A stretch of 64,000 nt of DNA from NCBI GenBank assembly GCA_015501595.1, contig JADNRX010000105.1, positions 89,052 to 153,051 of the forward strand, in the 5' to 3' direction. Positions 58,228-64,000 of this stretch are shown here, one piece after another (the first letter of the stretch is position 1; every line of letters begins with the position of its first letter). Under the pieces are notes generated by a model. That model made no database searches. It was not told the DNA's origin and saw only the letters and a program-made list of their open reading frames with translations. A program made the position numbers and the translations under genes. Source of the stretch: Hymenopellis radicata. Taxonomy: Eukaryota; Basidiomycota; Agaricomycetes; Agaricales; Physalacriaceae.

Positions 58228-59873
58228 ATGCCGCGTGATCTACCAGGTCTTTACTGGGATGAAGAACGAAATCGGTACTTTCCAATATCAGCCAAACCCG
58301 CCAGCGCGGCCAAGCCTTCCACTACAGCAGCACGCAACAAAAGAACGAAAGAAGAATCCAAAGCTGAGGACTTTCCATTCAGGAGAAGGAGAAAGATCCC
58401 ACAGCTGGTCAACACTTTGCGCAACGCGTCCTTGTCTTTCGCTGAAACTAGTCGCGTCAGACAGTGAGTTTAGAAGAGTTTTTCTGCAATTTTTCACTAT
58501 TAACTATCTTCCTTCGCAGTGCTATATGGTGCTCCAAAGTCCAATCAACCTCTCTTGTAGACTCTGTTCGCACCCCGGTTTTTGGAGGCATAACGGCTAT
58601 AAGCGTACGAATTCCATTGCCTGACGCCGCGTTTCTTATTTGTTCGTTAAAGTGTTCTCACCATAATGGACGGACATACCGCCTTATTGGAGATGACCGC
58701 GGCTGGTTGTATAATTTCGATAACGAGACTGGGGCTTGGACTGCCCAGCTCAATCTACATCCCTTGTGTCGAGTATGGTATACATTCTGATACGCGCATG
58801 TCAGGTACTCACTGAAGGTTACAGGTATCCTCTATTTCTACTGCTGACGATATAAGTGTGTGAGGTCTTCCTCCTGCCTCCCGGTGGTTAGGTGTTTACT
58901 GTCACCTAGGGCGACTTGCTTTGGTCCAAAGTCTAAGATTGTCGTGCAAAATAATGGGACACCGGAGTGAGCGGATCCCACTTGGCTGAATTCAGGATTC
59001 TCAAGCGGTTTTAGACGTACTACTATCTTGACGCTGAATCGTGTACATGATATCTGGACGAGTCACCTGCAAGGCCGTTCTCTTGTCCTGGTAGGACTCT
59101 GCATCCTGTGTTTTGGCGATAGATGCTCTAGCCATGTTTGACAGGTGCCGACAAGAAGGCCGTTTTAATTCGAGACATCGAAATGCAGGCCGTCGAAATG
59201 CTTGACACCAAAAGTGATGTCTTTCGCCGTTAGCCAACGTCAGGTAAGAGGAACCTGTTAGCGCTATCGACGCCAAGGCCGACGCTAACCATTGTTCAGA
59301 ACCTTGTCTACGCCGGATCCCGCTGTGGCTCTATCTCCCGCTTCGACACTCGGACGAGAGGACTGCAAGCTCTCTTTGAAAACCGATTTCCCGCCAAGCG
59401 CAGTTCGGTGGTTCATCTTTATAGCACAGATACGAAATTGCTCGTGAGCCAGATGAATGGATTGGTACGCTTGGTTGACTTGCTCTTGGCGTTGGCTCAC
59501 ATCCGTTCAAGCTGTGCAGCTTTGACCTCCGATTTGCAAGAGCCACGACACCCGACATGATCTTTGACGGGCATGTGAACTCGATAACGCAGAGATTGGT
59601 GCGTGGGTCGCACAGTCTACGCGGGATTATTTGAAAGCTGACGACCGTATGAAGGGCGTTGCCATCGATTCCTCAAATGATATTTTGTTCGCAGCTGGGG
59701 AAGATGGAGTTATCCGGGGTTGGTCGACAAGAACAGGCTTACAGACGTTTACCCATAGCCTTGCAGACGCCGCTCCAGTTCCAGCGCTCCAGGTGATGTA
59801 CGAGCCCGATGGTGTATGTCTCTGGGCTGGTAAAGACAAGACAATGTACCAGTTGTTCGTAGGCCAGCAATGA
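58228..59873 (+). CDS. WD40 protein similar to DCAF4
   Basis: Putative CUL4-DDB1 substrate receptor of the DCAF4 (WDR21) type. The N-terminal exon MPRDLPGLYWDEERNRYFPI resembles the DCAF4 opening (LPG.Y.DEE.NRYF). A basic linker (NKRTKEESKAEDFPFRRRRK) follows. Later exons contain beta-propeller traces, including RTYRLIGDDRGWLYNFDNET, NLVYAGSRCGSISRFDTRTR, SVVHLYSTDTKLLVSQMNGL and GVAIDSSNDILFAAGEDGVI then RGWSTRTGLQTF. The last blade ends at 59873 (GVCLWAGKDKTMYQLFVGQQ). The middle (58800-59280) is cut by several introns that I cannot place exactly, and one or more frame slips may exist. The role in ubiquitination is inferred from family similarity only. Confidence 0.65.
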
Positions 59874-59986
59874 TTATAAATAGAGCCAACGCCTGGAACA
59901 TTTTGATCGCGATGAAAATGGAAATAGCGCAGTGCTGATTTTCCCACCAGCAACACCTTGTTTCCGCTTTACTTCCATGAACCACG

Positions 59987-61654
59987 ATGTCTGCTCGACA
60001 TTCCACCACTTCGTCGGGCGAGTCGTCGCCGGCGCTTTCCGCGCTTGATTCCTCGTCCCATCTCATCCTTGTACACGACGACGACGATGATGGCACTCCG
60101 TTAGATTTCAGTCTTGATGACCACGACGACGACGATGCGGTATTCGACGTCGGGCGGCCGTATGTGCTGCCCTTGGGACCATCGGTCGTCCTGCTCTATC
60201 TCTTGTCGCCTTTCCTGAAGCTCGGTGCTCTGCTTCTCCCCCACACCAAAGTTCCGCTCAAATTCGGACTCCCGGCATTTTTCCTGTTCGCGGTGCTCGC
60301 TGCGTTTACGCGGCGCATCTGGTACATGCTCTCGCGATATCTGCGCAAGAGCGATCTGGAGGACGTCGTGCTAGAGGTGTTTGCCAGGGGACGGGGAAAG
60401 GAAACAGCGAGAATGGTGTTGAGAACTGTTGTCCGCGGAGGCACCGGTGGCCTAAGAGTGTTACTTGCTTCTCTGTATCTTCGGGGTACGTTTCATCAAG
60501 CCATCCAAATGCATATTACTCACTTGAGGCACAGACTCGATTGACGTCCTTGTGCCATTATTTCCCTCCGATTTGGTCTTGGCCCCCGATCTTGTCTTGA
60601 CCATCATTGTCGCTGTCGTCCTCTTCCCACTGTCTCTTGGCCAATCACTGGGCTCAAAGAGGACCATATACTGCACCGGGTTTTCCGTCATCACCTTCGT
60701 GTTATGGCTTGCCCTCGTCTCCATCGCTCATGCCAAGGGCACCTTGAAGGGCTTGTCTTCCTCCGGGGCACTATGGCAAGGAATTAGTACGTCAACGTTT
60801 CTTTGCATTAGCAATTTAAACTCAACCGTTTCTAGCTACCATCGCTTTTACATTTACGTCGTCAACCACACTCCCTCTGTATGCTTCTTTGAAAGCAAGC
60901 CTACCAACCGCCGTCACGACAGCTAAAAGCCCAAAATCACACTCCTTCATGATCTTGTCTATCATCTCTGTAGCCCTAGCTGTTATCCTAACCCTGCCAC
61001 TGATGTTCTTCTCCGCATTCCCTAACCGCCCTCGTGTCGTAAGTTCCTGCCACATTAATAGAACTGTGGCTGGGCTAACTAGTTGTAGCAGGACATCACC
61101 GTGTATCCGTTGGAGCCGTTCATTGCTCCGATGAATGCATTAACCCTTCTCCTCGGCATTCCATCGGTTCTAGTCACATCGCCTTCACTTCCCATCCCAG
61201 AGCGAGTGCGCCAGTCTACAACTATTCCTCTATCTAGGCTCGGTATCTTTATTCTTGTTCTTATATTTGCTCTTCTTCCCGGCGTCGTCTTCGCTGTTAT
61301 AAGCGACATTGTACTCGTCTGCGCTCTCTTGAGTACATACTTCTTACCAGGTAGGTTTTGCCTCATTTCTTGCGAGCTTCTCGCTGACGTCTGCGTCCAG
61401 CATTGGTGCACATAACTGCCCACTATCTAAAACGGCCCCTGTCGATCATAATGCCTCCGTCAACGCCCAATCCATACGCACAGGTTACGTCGCCAACTAC
61501 ACATGACGAACTGTTGCAGCGTAAAGAGCGTGCTTTGCAGCGCAAGCAGCTCAAGAAGCGGATAATATGGGATCTGGGTGTCTGGTTCTTGTTGTTACCA
61601 GTCGGTTGCGGAGGTGGGGCATGGGCAGTTGGACATCTTGCTGGCAAGTGGTAG
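59987..61654 (+). CDS. Multi-pass membrane protein, amino-acid-transporter-like
   Basis: Ten or so hydrophobic segments after a Ser-rich and acidic N-terminus (SSHLILVHDDDDDGTPLDFS, LDDHDDDDAVFDVGRP). Helices include LGPSVVLLYLLSPFLKLGAL, FGLPAFFLFAVLAAFTRRIW, LVLTIIVAVVLFPLSLGQSL, VITFVLWLALVSIAHA, FMILSIISVALAVILTLPLM, LGIFILVLIFALLPGVVFAV and WFLLLPVGCGGGAWAVGHLA. The order, the substrate-like core IAFTFTSSTTLPLYASLK (rebuilt over an intron near 60785-60835) and HSFMILSIISVALAV recall the amino acid/auxin permease fold, but the match is weak. A long amphipathic cytosolic helix (GRGKETARMVLRTVVRGGTG) lies after helix 2. Four introns. Calling it a transporter is inference. Confidence 0.6.
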
Positions 61655-62166
61655 ATCGTATTTGGGCCACCTTCTGTTTCTCGTTTCTCGACTTTACAGG
61701 GACTATTGTTATACATCTACGTGTAGTTGTATCCTTCTATGCGGCATGTGCAGAGACACTCGCTTTGTAACACGAAACCGGCGATCGCTCAGCCAGTTTG
61801 TCATCTGTCCCAGAAAGCCGCCCACGTCCGCGAAGTTGAATCAAATTTGGGGACAGAATGTTGACAGAATGAGTCGTAGGATGCCCAAATCCGACGGATA
61901 TGTTACTTTCGAGCCTGTTTGTTCCTTTTTCCGAGGCCCGGGGTGGACTTCAATAAGCAAACAATGAGCAAGTTTACGCAGTCGTACCGAGACACAGAGC
62001 CGGTCTCTGTGGGCAGGACGACAGGGAGATCCGAACTCTAGGGGATGTCCTAATGAAATTCATACCGAACGGGTGATGTCATGCATCGGTTTGAGAAGAA
62101 TGCAAGTATATAAGGATGGAGATCTGGGGATTGAACGTACGAAACCCCCTCGTTTCACCTGCCGGG
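61655..62166. other. Intergenic region upstream of EGT1
   Basis: No gene was recognised. A TATA-like sequence (GTATATAAGG, about 62105-62114) lies about 55 bp before the chosen EGT1 start. Frames at 61567-61967 have no recognisable domain. Confidence 0.5.
62103..62116 (+). promoter_or_regulatory. Probable TATA box of EGT1
   Basis: GTATATAAGG lies some 55 bp upstream of ATG 62167. If it is the functional TATA box, transcription would start near 62135-62145 and the upstream in-frame ATG at 62116 would not be in the mRNA, which supports the 62167 start. Confidence 0.5.
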
Positions 62167-64000
62167 ATGCCTAGCCAAATACTGGACGTTCACGTACATA
62201 GTCAAGACGACAATGGACTCGCTATTCGCAAGGAAATCGTCCAAGGCTTGCAGCGCCCGGCAGGGGCCAAGACGCTGCCCACTATGCTGCTGTACGATGA
62301 ACGTGGGCTGAGGCTTTACGACGACCTTACGACAGAGGCGCCCGAGTACTACCTGTTTGGTGCTGAAGAGGAGATCCTGAAGACCAAGGCCGATGAGATT
62401 GTCCGTGTTATGCACGGCGGATCCGGCGTCGTCGCCAACGAGGTCGTACTCGAGCTTGGGGCTGGGTGAGTGTCATTTGACGCGTCTCCGAACAGTGGAC
62501 CGTGTCATCTGATGAACGTGCGCAGGGCCCTCCGTAAAACTTCGCACATCTTGCGCAGCCTGGCCGGCCTCGTCGAAGGCGCGTCGGGGGACGGGCCGGT
62601 GACGTACTACGCCCTTGATCTCGAGCAGCGCGAGCTCGCACGGACGCTTGCCGGAATCACAGAGTCTGATCTCGGACAGGTCCTCCGCGGCAAAGTCGAG
62701 ACGCGCGGCATGTGGGGCACGTACGATGACGGTCTCAAATTCGTGCAATCAGGTGGTCTTCGTTCCACCACACTTCAGTCCTCCGCTTCGGACGGCTTTT
62801 TCTCAACTGATTTGAGCCGTGATACCTCCCCAGACTCGCGCTTTTCATCCGCCTCCTCGACAAGCAGTATGCATTCTGGGTCTTCTCCTCCGTCTACTCC
62901 GGGCGAAACACAACCCCCACTTCATCTCCTCTTCCTTGGCTCGTCCATCGGTAACTTTACCCGTGAAGCAGGCGCAGAGTTCCTTCGGTCTCTACCGTTG
63001 AGACCAGGATCGGGGGACACTCTGCTTCTCGGTCTTGATCATGACAATGAAAGACATGTCATTGAGACCGCGTACAATGACCCCCAGGGATTTACGAAAA
63101 GCTTCATTATGAATGGACTTAGAGGCGCGGCAAGAGCTCTTGGAGATGAGAGTCTCTTTGATGAAAGCAAATGGGAGTACGTGAATGTAGGTCGTCTCCC
63201 GCACTGTGACGAAAACGCCATTTACCAATTCAATCACAGAAATACACTGTAGCTGAACGTACGTACTATACGTATCGCACTACAGCGGGTTGCGCTGATC
63301 TTTATCCACAGGCCAGCATGAGGCTTTCCTCAAATGTAAAGAGGATCATGAGGTCTTCGTTCCATCGGAGAAAAAGGCGTTCCGTTTTGGAGAGGATGAA
63401 CTCATCAAAATTGAACAATCCGTAAAAGGTAAAGCTATTGGTTCCTACCATCACACATGTACTTATGACAACCCTTGCAGTTTTCAGACCGCGATGCTCA
63501 CACAGTGTTCATAAACAGCGGTCTGAGGCCGATCCAACGGTGGACAGACAGCACCTCCCGCTACTCTCTGTGGCTTCTGGAACGACCCATGTTCTCGTTC
63601 CCGTTACTTTCTTCTCCTACCACATGCGACTCAAAAGGGTACCTCGTTCCTAATCAGACGTATTCGACGTCGCCATTCGGTGTGCCATCGCCTAACGAAT
63701 GGGAGAGCCTCTGGGCTCTGTGGGACTTTGTTACCCGAAACATGATACCCCCTTCGATGCTTTTCCAAAAGCCGATTGACTTGCGCCACATTTGCTTATT
63801 CTATTTGGGCCATATACCAACGTTCCTGGACATTCACTTGTCCAGGCTCTTGAACGAGGCACATACCGAACCGGAGCATTTTCAAAAACATCTTCGAGGT
63901 CCGTGTTAATATCTCAGGCTTGCATGCGGGTGTATTCATGATTTACTCAGCGAGGGATCGACCCCAATGTTGATAATCCAACGATGTGTCACGTAAGATC
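62167..64000 (+). CDS. EGT1: Ergothioneine biosynthesis protein 1 (Egt1), 3' end outside window
   Basis: Bifunctional fungal enzyme. Its EgtD-like part trimethylates histidine to hercynine, and its EgtB-like part attaches cysteine by an iron-dependent sulfoxide synthase. ATG 62167 gives MPSQILDVHVHSQ, then PTMLLYDERGLRLYDDLTTE and APEYYLFGAEEEIL, the EgtD signature. SAM motifs are VVLELGAG (before an intron) and LLFLGSSIGNFTREAGAEFL, followed by DTLLLGLDHDNE. A Ser-rich loop (about 62780-62910) interrupts the domain. The DinB-like start of the EgtB part shows PNEWESLWALWDFVTRNMIP and RHICLFYLGHIPTFLDIHLS, with its iron-binding histidines. A one-base excess at 63879-63888 (T4 or A5 run) disturbs the frame before NIFE. 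The next exon gives RGIDPNVDNPTMCH. The window ends in an intron donor at 63993, so the FGE-sulfatase part is missing. Confidence 0.9.

Overview
This window is nuclear DNA of a filamentous basidiomycete, most likely an Agaricomycete. Genes are dense, lie on both strands and are cut by many short (about 45-65 bp) GT-AG introns. Typical mushroom-lineage families are present (a DUF6535-type membrane protein, a mushroom-type F-box/leucine-rich protein, a secreted NYYVKGWG-type protein) beside universal housekeeping genes. No rRNA, tRNA, CRISPR array or intact transposon was recognised.

Layout. 1-9.3 kb: FSP1/AIF-like flavoprotein (-), gelsolin-like actin severing protein (+), a multi-pass membrane protein (-), a broken metacaspase (-), the Arp2/3 subunit ARPC1 (+) and the DASH kinetochore subunit Dad3 (-). 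10-23 kb: secreted M43 metalloprotease (+), mitochondrial porin VDAC (+), bestrophin-like anion channel (+), MFS transporter (+), snurportin-1 (-) and inositol monophosphatase (+). 23-38 kb: F-box protein (+), DUF6535 protein (+), cofilin (-), alpha-actinin (-), FACT subunit Pob3 (+) and a large RA-PH adaptor of the RIAM/lamellipodin type (-). 38-40 kb is gene-poor. 40-48.6 kb: secreted GH29 alpha-L-fucosidase (+), aldo/keto reductase (-), secreted protein of unknown function (-) and a second F-box protein (+). 48.6-53.2 kb is a non-coding, repeat-rich block bordered by two nearly identical 84-bp direct repeats. 53.4-64 kb: two paralogous genes of an unrecognised family on either side of the decapping factor DCP1, a DCAF4-like WD40 protein, a multi-pass membrane protein and the ergothioneine synthase Egt1, which runs off the right edge.

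How the genes relate. Five products act on actin or its signalling (gelsolin-like, ARPC1, cofilin, alpha-actinin, RA-PH adaptor). Several pairs are divergently transcribed from short shared intergenic regions: FSP1-like/gelsolin, snurportin/IMPase, alpha-actinin/Pob3 and DCP1/paralogue B.

A window-wide caveat: many otherwise well-conserved genes need a one-base frame correction, several of them inside G or C runs of four or five. This looks more like base-calling or assembly indels than decay of essential genes, and it limits exact exon calls. All exon joins here are read by eye from splice consensus and family conservation.
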